From NCBI GenBank assembly GCA_019022495.1, contig JAFEKR010000022.1, forward strand, positions 496,001 to 560,000: a stretch of 64,000 bases of DNA. The letters run 5' to 3'. This document shows positions 12,732 to 21,336 of the stretch, piece after piece (positions within the stretch are counted from its first letter, which is position 1; every line of letters starts with the position of its first letter). The notes under the pieces are model-generated. The model saw only the letters and a program-made list of their open reading frames with translations, did not search any database and had not been told where the DNA came from. The position numbers and the translations under genes were made by a program. Source of the DNA: Epichloe hybrida (taxonomy: Eukaryota > Ascomycota > Sordariomycetes > Hypocreales > Clavicipitaceae).

Positions 12732-13027
12732 TGTTAGTATCTATAAAATACTATTAACCTATATATAGGGTTTTTAGGGTAGACTAAAGTGTATATAATT
12801 ATTATATATTCTAGTCTATTAAAGTAAGTAAAAGAGAGATTAAATAAAAGCAAAGAGGGTATGCTATTTATTATAGGAAAAGGGGCCTTAATTAGGGTTA
12901 TTAGTAAAGAGGTTATATATGCTAACCTTGATCGTGGCGCGGTTAGGCCAGATATGTGAGTCCGCGATGCAACGCGCCCACCCAATCAGAGGCGCGCACC
13001 CTTGTTAATATCATGCTTGTTCTAACA
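12732..13027 (-). repeat. Right LTR of F
   Basis: 296 bp, TGTTAG to TTCTAACA. The outer (right) third retains GC text (GGCGCGCACCC); the inner part is converted to TA-rich sequence. Confidence 0.9.
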
Positions 13028-13032
13028 AAATC

Positions 13033-14187
13033 TTTAAAGATATTTATATGTTTATTAAGGATAAATTAATTATCTTCTTCTATGTTAATAATCTTATAGC
13101 CTTATTTACAAAGGGAAAGTTAGCTCTTTATAATAAATTTAAAGAGAGACTCTTTAAGAGATATAATATTAAAGACCTTAGTAAATTATAATAGTTCTTA
13201 GGAGTTAAAATCATTAGAGATTGCGAAAACTAATAATTATAGCTTAATTAGAAGTCCTATTAGAATAAAGCTATAATTAAATTTAATATAAAAGTCCTAA
13301 ATTAAAAACTAATAGCACTAATAACTACTATTTAACTTAATCCCTATAAAGGCAAAGTTAATCTAAAAGATTTAAAGAGATATTAATCTCTAGTTAGCAC
13401 TTTACTATATCCTATAATTATTATATAGCTAGATATTGCCTTCGTAATATTATAACTATTATAGCACCTTTAACACCTAGGACTATAGCATATAGAAGCT
13501 ATAGAAAAGGCTCTAGAGTATAGTTACGCGTAGGCAGATCTCTTAATTAAATTTAATAGTAATAACCCTAAACTTAAAGCTTATAGTAATACTTTATTTA
13601 CTAATAATCTAGTTACTAGAAAAAGCTTATAAGGCTATATTATAAAGCTCTTTAGAGGTCTAGTACTCTTTAAGGTAGGAAGATAAGAGACTATAATAAC
13701 CTCTTCCATAGAAGCAAAGCTCTTAGTATTATTATATTATAGTAAAGAGCTAATTACCTTTAAATAATTATATTAAGAATTTAGGTTATACCTTAGAAAT
13801 AATACCCTTAAGATTAAATATAATAATATATAGATAATTTGCCTTCTTAAGGAGGGATTTATTAAGCTTATAACCTAATTACGCTACGTTAATCTATTAT
13901 CACTAGCTTTGTTAAGAGGTTATAAAGGGAACCTTTAATATAACCTAGAAGGCTACTAAAGAGATAATTACTAATAGCCTTATAAAGCCACTAATAGGAA
14001 AAGCATTTATAGACTTTAGATAGGTATTAGGGCTTGTATAGTTACTAGATTAAATACTTAGTACTAACCTAAAAGAGCAGGAATTCTCTGAAGACCCTGC
14101 TATAATTAACGATAATTAGATTATTATAGAGATTAATTTAATTAAATTATTATAGGATGCCTCTTTTATAGGCCTCCTAGGGGGATA
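13033..14187 (+). pseudogene. Element E RT C-terminus and RNase H remnant
   Basis: Continuation of E after F. The stretch around 13070-13220 reads like Copia RT (Y-V-N-N-L region for YVDD, then K-D-L and F-L-G-V-K-I-I-R-D). RNase H follows at about 13430-13900, with the words H-I-E-A-I-E-K-A-L-E-Y, P-K-L-K-A-Y-S-N, S-S-I-E-A-K-L-L (SSTEAELLAL region) and L-L-K-E-G. Catalytic Asp/Glu positions are partly changed to Asn/Lys by G-to-A, the RIP direction. Not functional. Confidence 0.8.
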
Positions 14188-14419
14188 TGTTAGAATCCCG
14201 CCGTAAGCATTTAACCGCATGCAGGTATCTTAGACACTAGGACCCGCTAATCTAGTCACTTTCCGGACCTTTAGTAGATGTATAGTATATTTTGTATAAG
14301 CAGATTACACACCCTATGGTATAGGTACTTAGTTATTTAAACCGTAGTCCGCACCCTCTTACAGGGTCGGGCAACTCAATCCATACCCTCTTTTCTGATT
14401 CTAGCTGCTCGGTCCAACA
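14188..14419 (+). repeat. 3' LTR of E
   Basis: 232 bp, TGTTAG to CCAACA, preceded by the purine run GGGGGA. The outer end is GC-balanced. No second copy lies in the window, so the boundary rests on the TG...CA ends and on the return of unique sequence. Confidence 0.75.
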
Positions 14420-14466
14420 AATTCACGGGTGGTGGGGATAACCTAGTTAGGTCGGTGTGATTGTAG

Positions 14467-14814
14467 CAACACGTAAACATGCAGTAGTGATTTTTCAATC
14501 ATGCAGTAGTAGCTAGGCCCAAAATGGAAGAGGTACCCGCGCACGCAAATTTATTAGGGGAACAACCTCCTGTAATTCATGTATTTTATTAAATGTGCAC
14601 ACAAGAGGAAAACGTGTTTTTAGGCTTCTTTTAGAGATATAAAGCTTCTATTATGGCCTATAGTAATTCTATAGAGTAAACTAGCTAGTTCCTATGCCCT
14701 AAGAATCATAGGAGGTCACTTATCTTATAAATTTACGTGGAAAGATACCTCCTCTGTTTTGGGCCTAGTTACTACTGCATGATTGAAAAATCACTACTGC
14801 ATGTTTACGTGTTG
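14467..14814. mobile_element. MULE-like MITE with 58-bp terminal inverted repeats
   Basis: 348 bp bounded by inverted repeats 14467-14524 and 14757-14814 that match at 57 of 58 positions. It is flanked by a perfect 9-bp duplication TGATTGTAG (14458-14466 and 14815-14823). Long inverted repeats with a 9-bp duplication are characteristic of Mutator-like elements. There is no room for a transposase, so it is non-autonomous. Each inverted repeat itself contains two copies of ATGCAGTAGT around a short palindrome. The near-identity of the arms and the absence of RIP suggest a young or low-copy insertion. It lies 108 bp upstream of the start region of the kinase pseudogene. Confidence 0.85.
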
Positions 14815-14930
14815 TGATTGTAGTGGTGCGGAGCCAGCTTTCTGCCTCGTGTCCTTCCCCCGCCGAATCGACAGTCAACCGACCGGTGCGACCTCCCTTT
14901 CCCCTTCACATTCCATTTTCAACCGCCAAT

Positions 14931-16013
14931 ATGGCGGTCGGCGCAGAAAATGAAGGTACGAAACCTTTGCTAGTTATGAACGTCACTGCTTTGGCTGACT
15001 TACGGTTTTTTCCAGGACATTTTCATCGATGAACGATATCATATCGACTATAAAATTAGCGAGGGGGGTTTTGGTCTCGTCTATGCTGGTACGTTGGTAT
15101 TTTCGCTACTTTGCGCAACTTCTAACGTGGCCAGGAACTGATACGCAATTAAACGACGAGGTTGCCATCAAACTTACGCATGTCAACACCGACCCTGAAA
15201 CTCTAAAGGCCGAGGCAGACACCTACAAAGGGCTTTCTAGGGGCGTCGGAATACCGCGAGTCCGATGGTTTGGTCAAGAATGCGACTACTATGCCCTGGT
15301 CCATGAGCTTCTCGGGCCATCTCTCGAGGATCTCTTCAATTATTGCGACCGGCGATTCTCGATCAAGACGGTACTCCTTATAGCCGACCAGGCTATTTCT
15401 CGAATCCAGTACATTCACGACAAGGGGTTCCTGCATCGTGATATCAAGCCAGATAATTTTCTCATGGGAACTGGGACTAAAGGAAACATATTATACACAA
15501 TTGATTTCGGTTTGGCCAAGGAGTTCTGCAATGCTGAGCGTTTCCAGACTATGCAAGGCCGGCCGTTTGGTGGCACTCGGCGATACGCGAGCTTGAACAA
15601 TCACAATGGACGAGGTGCGTTCTGCGTAGGCCTTGTCGCCGCTGCTTTCTAACAACAATATAGAACAATCCTGGGGGGATGATTTGGAGTCGTTGGGATA
15701 CGTGTTGCTGTACTTTGCGCGTGGCTTGTTGCCTTAGCAAGGGCTTAAAGCCGCGACTGAGGAGGAAAAGAATGAGTTAATCAAACAGAAAAAGCTAAAC
15801 ATGCCGGTGACAGAGCTTTGCGAGGGCCTTCCCAGGGAGTTCGCGACGTATATTAGCTACACTCGGTCACTGGGATTCAAGGACAGACCCGATTACGCCT
15901 ACCTTCGTCGACTCTTCCGCAAAGCCCTCTCGGCCTGTGGCTTTAATTACGATAACATATTCGATTGGACAGAGAAGCGATTTCTTGAGATACAAGGCGA
16001 CAGCACAGAATAA
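14931..16013 (+). pseudogene. Casein kinase 1-like Ser/Thr kinase, broken by one nonsense codon
   Basis: Four exons are inferred: 14931-14955 (uncertain), 15016-15088, 15135-15614 and 15664-16013. Introns 2 (46 bp) and 3 (49 bp) have GT...AG ends and CTAAC branch sites. Joined, they give a CK1 catalytic domain: EGGFGLVYAG loop, VAIK lysine, HRDIKPDNFL catalytic loop, DFGLAKEF, GGTRRYAS, DDLESLGYVLLYF and a C-terminal FDW. The in-frame codon 15735-15737 is TAG exactly where CK1 has the Trp of LPWQG. TGG to TAG is a TpG-to-TpA change, the RIP type. Everything after it is still open and CK1-like to the TAA at 16011. The start is unclear: ATG 14931 ends exon 1 in phase 1, while exon 2 needs phase 0; an ATG-AAG micro-exon at 14950-14955 would fit. 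The truncated product would lack the C-lobe end. It could also be a recoded or sequencing-error site. Confidence 0.85.
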
Positions 16014-18015
16014 AAAGCGAATGATCTAGCAAGTCATGGTGCTCATTATGTGTTAATCTTATCGAAACGTTTCCTGCTGCGCGTCTGGACTTCGCGTCTG
16101 GAGAATGTAGAAGCCGCTCCATGACTCGCCTAACTAGTTAACTAGCTAGGCTCCGGGCGAGTTCGGGGGGCTCATTGTAGTGGCTGCCATGACAAACTCC
16201 CACTAAGACATTGCTAGCTCTGTCCCCTGGCGGTGTCAACCCGAACTGTCGATATCTCTGAGGAGTGTTTACCTTGCTCAGTGCGTCCTTTCTCGTGGGT
16301 GTTTTTTCCTGGCCCAGACAAGAGTGTAGCCCAGGCTGTTCAGGTCATTGGGCCTATAGCCAAATTGCGCCAGAGTCTAATCCATCCACACTTCTGAAGG
16401 GGCTCTAGAAGTAGACATGAGCGATTGCGTATGAATTATTATGTCGGCCGATTGAGTTACGGCAGGTGGCAAATGCCGAAGATATTCGTAGCCTGGCCTC
16501 CACCAACCAGTCAGCTAGTCTCTGGCAAACGCCGAGGCTTTGCCAGGCTTTGAGGTACCTACAGCGGCCACTTGACAGCACGGCAAAGGCTAATCAGAAT
16601 TAATGTTACAATTGCCAAGCACATCAGCCAAGGACGTTTTTCCTTCTCTCTTCACAGCTGCTTCGTGAATTTGAGTAATGCCATTAGCAAATTGTAAGTG
16701 CCCAGCAGTAACAGGTAAGACCAATCGTCGTGACGAGCAGCAGAGCCCCAGCACAGCCCCCTCCTTTCTCAAGCCATCCCCAGCCTCAGAACGTATTTGT
16801 TGTTTCATCTAGCGCTCAATGTCAAGCCTAGGATAATTGGTCATAGCGTTCTGGTAATGAAATGCATTTCCAGACTCATCTATTTTCAGCATTTGCACAA
16901 GAGTGCTATTTGACAACACCACTTGATGGAGAAAACGTATCGCAGAATCCAGAGTGCAAGAGGTTGACATGACAAAAACCCTCTGCCCTTCGACTTAGGC
17001 GAAGAGCAAGAGCAACAAGCTAAAGCGCCAGCACGGAAGTTCGCCAAGTTCGCTAGGTTGCTAAGAGTCTGTCCGATTGATAGTGCGTGCTGATTTGCCA
17101 ATCAGTTGTACGGAGAGATTGAGGCGGTCCCTGCCAGCAGCACTGTGATATGCCAGTGCACGAGCTATCGTTGAGGGTTGCATCGAAACAAGCAGCGAGC
17201 GAACTAGTAAAAATCACACGTAGACGATCTGGTTGCTGAACCTCCCACATTGTGTCGATTTGGCATGGGGCAAAGGAGGAGCAACGTCACGGGTGGCAGT
17301 TAATGCTACGTCCAGTGATCGTGATTGGCGGTCTCATCTTGTTAGCATGAGGCTGTAGAAGTGGATTGGGCTGATGTTGTCATGCATACCGCATTAGCAG
17401 AATTGGAAGCTAGCTAACACCAACCCCACAATCACTTCAACCCAGCCAGATCCTCCTTACCACCGTGAATCTTTCGGCAGGACGCACACGCTGTCCCTAG
17501 TACCACAGCAGTACAGTGGGCGCAATGGTTAGATTGGCTGTGACTACCAACACCGCGTTCCAAGTGACCTATCATTTCCTGACTCCACGCGCCAGTGCTC
17601 TCCGAGGGTGCTGTGATGCCAGTCATCGTTTTCCGGAAATGTTTCGCGAGCCGCTGTGGCGTATCTGAACCATCATGCTATTGGGCAAAAACTTGCAACA
17701 CTGTGACAAGTTGCAGCTTGGTGTCGGAGAACTAACGGTGTTCAGACGAACAATATCTTGACCATGCCCACGGAAAACGTTTTGCACAAAGTAGTCCACG
17801 TATATCGGTGGTTATCAGCGAGCGGTGCTAACATTCATTCAAGCAGACGCGAAAGACGTTTGGAGTATAGTCATCAGAAGCTGTGATGGCCTTTGTGTGC
17901 TTGCGTGCATGCATATATGTACTCCGCGTTCACGTATACCAAATCTGCAGCCAAAGAGTCGGCTGCTTAGGCTGACATTATGTAATGCTCTTTTGCTGAG
18001 GTGACCTCTACTGAA
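16014..18015. other. Intergenic island sequence, no supported gene
   Basis: GC-balanced sequence without RIP look. Several open frames of 60-72 codons on the minus strand (16590-16808, 16886-17101, 17053-17250, 17432-17626, 17839-18051) have no recognisable motif, and I could not link them with introns into a family. The stretch probably holds UTRs and regulatory DNA of the flanking genes, possibly an unrecognised gene. Confidence 0.4.
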
Positions 18016-18023
18016 TATAAAAA
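18016..18023 (+). promoter_or_regulatory. TATA-like box upstream of the small Cys-rich gene
   Basis: TATAAAAA about 155 bp before the ATG at 18177. A pyrimidine-rich tract (about 18125-18140), common just upstream of fungal start sites, lies between. Position fits a long 5' UTR; low certainty. Confidence 0.3.
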
Positions 18024-18176
18024 GCACGATGGCTCCGAAGTAGTCACTCATGCATGTTGCAATCGTTCAACATTCCACTTTCAGCTCGGATATCACCTTG
18101 CCTATCTTCTTAGCATACAAGGTTGGTTTTTTTCCCCACGTTCTGAAGATCCAGTCGCGCTGAAATAGTCGAGAAG

Positions 18177-18401
18177 ATGTGCATCGAAATTATTCATAAT
18201 CGAAAATACCAGTGCAACCATACCATAGATGAGCCGTCGGTCATTCGTCCGTATGAGGACTGCGGAGGCTGTGGAACGGTGAAAACCACAGCCAGGCCTG
18301 GCTTAAGCACGATACGCTCGCCATGCGATGATTGTAAGGATTCGGGCGCGTGGGTGTTCCATGATGGGCGCTGGAAGCCGAAGGCGATGGTGGAAACTTG
18401 A
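18177..18401 (+). CDS. Small Cys-rich putative zinc-binding protein, 74 aa
   Basis: A single-exon frame starting with M-C and ending T-stop. It has paired Cys/His motifs in the order C-N-H (about residue 14), C-G-G-C (about 30-33) and C-D-D-C (about 50-53), then an aromatic stretch W-V-F-H-D-G-R-W near the C-terminus. Short fungal proteins that open with Met-Cys and carry spaced Cys pairs are common and usually uncharacterised; the pattern suggests one or two zinc sites. There is no signal peptide or membrane segment, so it is likely cytosolic or nuclear. The frame has no RIP-type stops, and its neighbours are kinase genes on the same strand. I do not recognise a named family; a chance frame cannot be fully excluded. 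Confidence 0.55.
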   Translation: MCIEIIHNRKYQCNHTIDEPSVIRPYEDCGGCGTVKTTARPGLSTIRSPCDDCKDSGAWVFHDGRWKPKAMVET

Positions 18402-18617
18402 AACCTACCTAGGAATAGCTAGCTGGAGGAGCCCACTAACACAGTTGCATTGGCAGTGATTGGCAGGCAGCAAGGCTGATTAGTCAGGCAGACTCAATGA
18501 ATCTTATTATTGGCTGGTCGCTCGTAGGCCCCTTAACCTTGAACTGCCCACATCCGATCGCGCTCGCTATATCTTCTTGTACATCTTTCTAGATACATCG
18601 CTTCAATCACCACAAAG

Positions 18618-19529
18618 ATGTTGTTTCAAGAGCTTCCTGGATCGCTAGACAAATGCAGATTTGTCTCGAAAGGCGCGACTGGGTGGGTTTTCGAGGCCGC
18701 TCCTGGCATCGCTATCAAATACTTTGTGCGAGGCCGTCTAGACGAAATTCAGGTCGAAAACGAAACATACGACCTTATCGAGCGGAACGACCCTCCTCCG
18801 TTATTCATCCGGAGTTTTCTACGGCTGCCTGGTTTAAATTTCATGCAGCTGATGGTCGACAGCTTAGATGCTCGTCTGCAACGGAACCAGCGTCGAGACC
18901 TACAGAAACACGTATGCCTGGAAGTCTTGCGTTTGGAGCCGACACCGAAAATCGAGCAATGGGCTGCGGAACTGTCTGGGGCTCTCGCCTGGCTAGAATC
19001 CCTCGGATTAGTTCAGGGGGATCTTCGCCCTGCAAATCTACTTCTCGATAACGATGACCACCTAAAGCTGGCTGACTTTGACAGCAGTTGTAAGATTGGC
19101 GCTGAGAATTTGGGCCTAGCACCACCGTGGTCACGGGTGCTTGGTAAAGAAAGTGGAAAATCTTATGGAACTTATGGACTCTATGGAGCACAGAGTGAGC
19201 AGTTCGGATTCGGTTCTATCCTATACAATTTGACGCGTGGTTTCGAACCATACGAGGATAAAGGGTCGGAAGCTATAGGCCTCTGGCATAATATGGTGTT
19301 TCCGGAGCTATCCGGCTCCCGATTAGATACATTGACCCTTCGCTGTTGGAGGGGTGACTTTGCGACCTTGGCCGATCTCGCCAAGGATGTTGCCGTCCTC
19401 GAAGGTGCTAAGCGTGCAGCAACTACGATCGCGACCGATGATGGGTACATGAGCAAAATGAAAAGGTGTTGTCAAAAGCTGCTACATGACAGATTTACAG
19501 ATTTGAATGTCGGAACACCTGCCAAGTAA
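18618..19529 (+). CDS. Fungal protein kinase-like protein with degenerate active site, 303 aa
   Basis: An intact single-exon gene; the ATG follows CACCACAAAG, a good fungal start context. Kinase landmarks: glycine-loop variant KGATGWVFE (about residues 18-26), A-I-K-Y-F with the ATP-binding Lys (about 33), a likely helix-C Glu in the E-N-E-T-Y stretch, catalytic loop V-Q-G-D-L-R-P-A-N-L-L-L (about 134-145), then L-A-D-F-D-S-S where DFG is expected. The C-terminal third has G-T-Y-G and F-G-x-G-S-I-L-Y-N-L-T-R-G-F-E-P-Y, typical of a short kinase-like family expanded in ascomycetes. His of HRD is Gln, Arg of the loop is Gly, Lys is Arg and Gly of DFG is Asp; the two Asp remain. Activity is therefore uncertain: it may be a weak kinase or pseudokinase. 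Substrates are unknown. No RIP-type stops are present. Confidence 0.85.
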   Translation: MLFQELPGSLDKCRFVSKGATGWVFEAAPGIAIKYFVRGRLDEIQVENETYDLIERNDPPPLFIRSFLRLPGLNFMQLMVDSLDARLQRNQRRDLQKHVCLEVLRLEPTPKIEQWAAELSGALAWLESLGLVQGDLRPANLLLDNDDHLKLADFDSSCKIGAENLGLAPPWSRVLGKESGKSYGTYGLYGAQSEQFGFGSILYNLTRGFEPYEDKGSEAIGLWHNMVFPELSGSRLDTLTLRCWRGDFATLADLAKDVAVLEGAKRAATTIATDDGYMSKMKRCCQKLLHDRFTDLNVGTPAK

Positions 19530-20793
19530 GGGAGTTGGTCTCTGGGCATGCACACCGCTGGCAGGCTTCTACTACACGATTGGTAAAGACTGGAGAGACG
19601 TCCGTCAGTTTCAATACGTTTATGTAGTGAATAAGCAGTGATTACTCGCATGCTAAGGGGCACTACTTGCTGTCGTGAAGTCTCTTTTCGAAAATATAGA
19701 TGCATCGGGCGTTCGCACGCGATCCAGTGATGCCCAGAGGAGCATGACATCCCAGGCAAAGCCATGCGATATCGTACATCAGCGATATCGAATTCTAGGC
19801 AGACGTAGAAATGTTGTTCAAGGTCCTTGCGCGATTGGCCGCGCGCAGGCCACCCGACCGCGCCGGACTTCAAAAGGTGACAATCAACTCAGGTAGCTTG
19901 ATATGCATTGGAAAAAGCTGGCCAAGACCCTCTGATGAACTATGAAGAGCTGGAAGCGTTACGAAAACAGCGGGTTGACATGCGTCCTTGGACCGCTGGT
20001 TGAGGCCAAGTCATCCGCCGCTCTGTCCTTGTCCTTTTTAGTGTCATGTCGCATCGACGTTGAGCAGTAACTATTGAGCCAGAACTGACGATTCTATTGC
20101 TCGTTGCCCAAGCTTCGTCTTCAGCACGTTGTGTCGCTACCCTACACCAAAATACCGTAAAGCGCCGATTCACTATAACTAGCACGCTAAATTGCCTCGT
20201 CTACCGGGAATGCTAACTCTCGTTACATTGATATAAGCACATTCACTGGGCTTCACCATTACTAGCATCCCCGTTAAAGCCGAATAGCGGTATTGGCTGA
20301 GCGTCCGTGGAAGGCTTCCGTAGTGAGGATCCTCCGCGCCCTGCAAGGAAGCCGCATCGGCTGTGTACAGAAGACAATTGCTCTTGCTTAGCATGGCTTT
20401 GACACCATACCCATGGCGAAATGAATTGGTTCTCAAATATTCTATGACGAAGATTCAAATTTGATATGTGAGCTTTGGCGCCACGTTGATCCTGTTGCGA
20501 TGCGCCGAGTGCCCGCTGATGCTTCGGCCGCATTGCCTGTATCGCGGCGGCGCAGCAGAATCGGGCAGCGGTGCAGGTGCGCCACAGCGCTCTTGCACTG
20601 TCGCTTCAGTGGTGAGCTGCCTAATACCTAGTCCTTGCTAGGTGCGCGCGGCATATACGCAGCGTGAATTAACTAATTACTACATGATTCCAATCCTTTT
20701 ACAGATAATGTACATAGCAGCTTACTGATAGAGCTCGCCGTCCACATCAATACAGAAGTTATTCTCGTCACGGTGGAAAATGCGACCGTGGCG
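19530..20793. other. Intergenic island sequence up to the H insertion
   Basis: GC-balanced, with no recognisable gene. Open frames on both strands (for example 19675-19896 plus; 19472-19873, 19940-20185 and 20243-20533 minus) overlap each other and lack motifs; the 19472-19873 frame runs antisense into the end of the kinase-like gene. The piece holds at least the 3' UTR of that gene. Confidence 0.4.
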
Positions 20794-20840
20794 ATGTTTG
20801 CTCTCGCCATAGTTCTCTACCTAACCAGTAAGGCCGCACC
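20794..20840 (+). pseudogene. Open frame cut by retrotransposon H, left part
   Basis: ATG at 20794 followed by a hydrophobic run (F-A-L-A-I-V-L-Y-L) and open to the insertion point. The frame also stays open upstream of this ATG. The continuation lies at 46470-46827: if H and one GCACC copy are removed, the phase matches (GCA at 20836 equals GCA at 46465) and about 134 codons stay open. No family is recognised, and a chance frame is possible because other frames in 46500-47026 are also open. Confidence 0.3.
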
Positions 20841-20983
20841 TGTTGGATTTCACAGCCAATCAGGACCACTTCGGCTGGATTGCGCGGTGGAGTGTACATT
20901 AGGGCTAGTACTGCCCACAACCTATACCTATATAACTTATACTTTATATATAATATAAGCAGTTATATTATATAATTCTAATA
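20841..20983 (+). repeat. 5' LTR of H
   Basis: 143 bp, TGTTGG to CTAATA. The left half keeps G/C at nearly every position that is A/T in the 3' LTR; in the right half the relation reverses. Confidence 0.92.
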
Positions 20984-20994
20984 AGTTATAAGCC
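20984..20994 (+). other. Primer binding site of H, initiator-Met half-tRNA type
   Basis: AGTTATAAGCC directly follows the 5' LTR. With two G-to-A changes undone it becomes GGTTATGAGCC, complementary to the CAU anticodon arm of initiator methionine tRNA, the half-tRNA primer known for Drosophila copia and yeast Ty5. The match is from memory of tRNA sequence. Confidence 0.6.
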
Positions 20995-21049
20995 TAAATA
21001 CTCTAAAGCCTAAAGCATTCTTAAAATAAATAAAAGCCTTTAATATAAG

Positions 21050-21336
21050 TGTTAGAACAAGCATGATATTAACAAGGGTGCGCGCCTCTGATTAGGTGGG
21101 CGCGTTGCATCGCGGACCCACATGTCCGGCCTAACCGCGCCGTGATCGGGGTTAGCATATGTGGCCTCTTTGCTAATAACCCTAATTAAGGCCCCTCTTC
21201 CTAGCATACCCTCTTTGCTTCTATTTAATCCCTCTTTTGCTTGCTTTAGTAAACTAGAATATATAATAATTATATGCACTTTAGTCTACCCTAAAAACCT
21301 TATATATAGGTTAATAGTATCTTGTAAATACTAATA
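21050..21336 (+). repeat. 5' LTR of G
   Basis: 287 bp, TGTTAG to CTAATA, followed by CTAATTAG. It lacks about 9 bp present near the middle of the other three LTRs of this family. The outer left third is GC-rich, the inner part RIP-altered. Confidence 0.9.

Larger units (their letters stand above)
10073..13027 (-). mobile_element. Copia-type LTR retrotransposon F, internally deleted copy of the G family
   Basis: 2955 bp with 296-bp LTRs and AAATC target duplications (10068-10072 and 13028-13032). Its interior is 2363 bp against 5784 bp in G. Left of about 10897 it matches G RNase H; right of about 10891 it matches G gag. The junction is AAGCGTT (10891-10897), present at both breakpoints in G (23171-23177 and 26592-26598 in reverse complement). 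The predicted loss, 3421 bp, equals the observed length difference exactly. Integrase and RT are absent, so F is non-autonomous. It is inserted in the RT of E. Confidence 0.9.
1119..14419 (+). mobile_element. Copia-type LTR retrotransposon E, interrupted by A, D and F
   Basis: This is the oldest retrotransposon at the left end. Its own sequence is 1119-3406, 9669-10072 and 13033-14419, the rest being later insertions. Domains follow Copia order on the plus strand: gag end, aspartic protease, integrase, reverse transcriptase, RNase H, then the 3' LTR at 14188-14419. The 5' LTR is left of the window, beyond A. A purine run (GGGGGA, 14180-14185) precedes the LTR as polypurine tract. The LTR is followed by AATTC (14420-14424), the likely target duplication, whose partner is out of view. 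RIP has destroyed all frames. Confidence 0.85.

Noticed and set aside
15203..15740. Minus-strand frames of 61-77 codons over the CK1-like gene
   Set aside because: Shadows of the sense coding exons, without independent motifs.
14931..16013. CK1 nonsense codon as certain RIP leakage from E
   Set aside because: The outer end of E's LTR and the MITE in between show no RIP, so leakage is not supported; kept only as one option.
19472..19873. 133-codon minus frame
   Set aside because: Overlaps the end of the kinase-like gene in antisense and has no recognisable domain.
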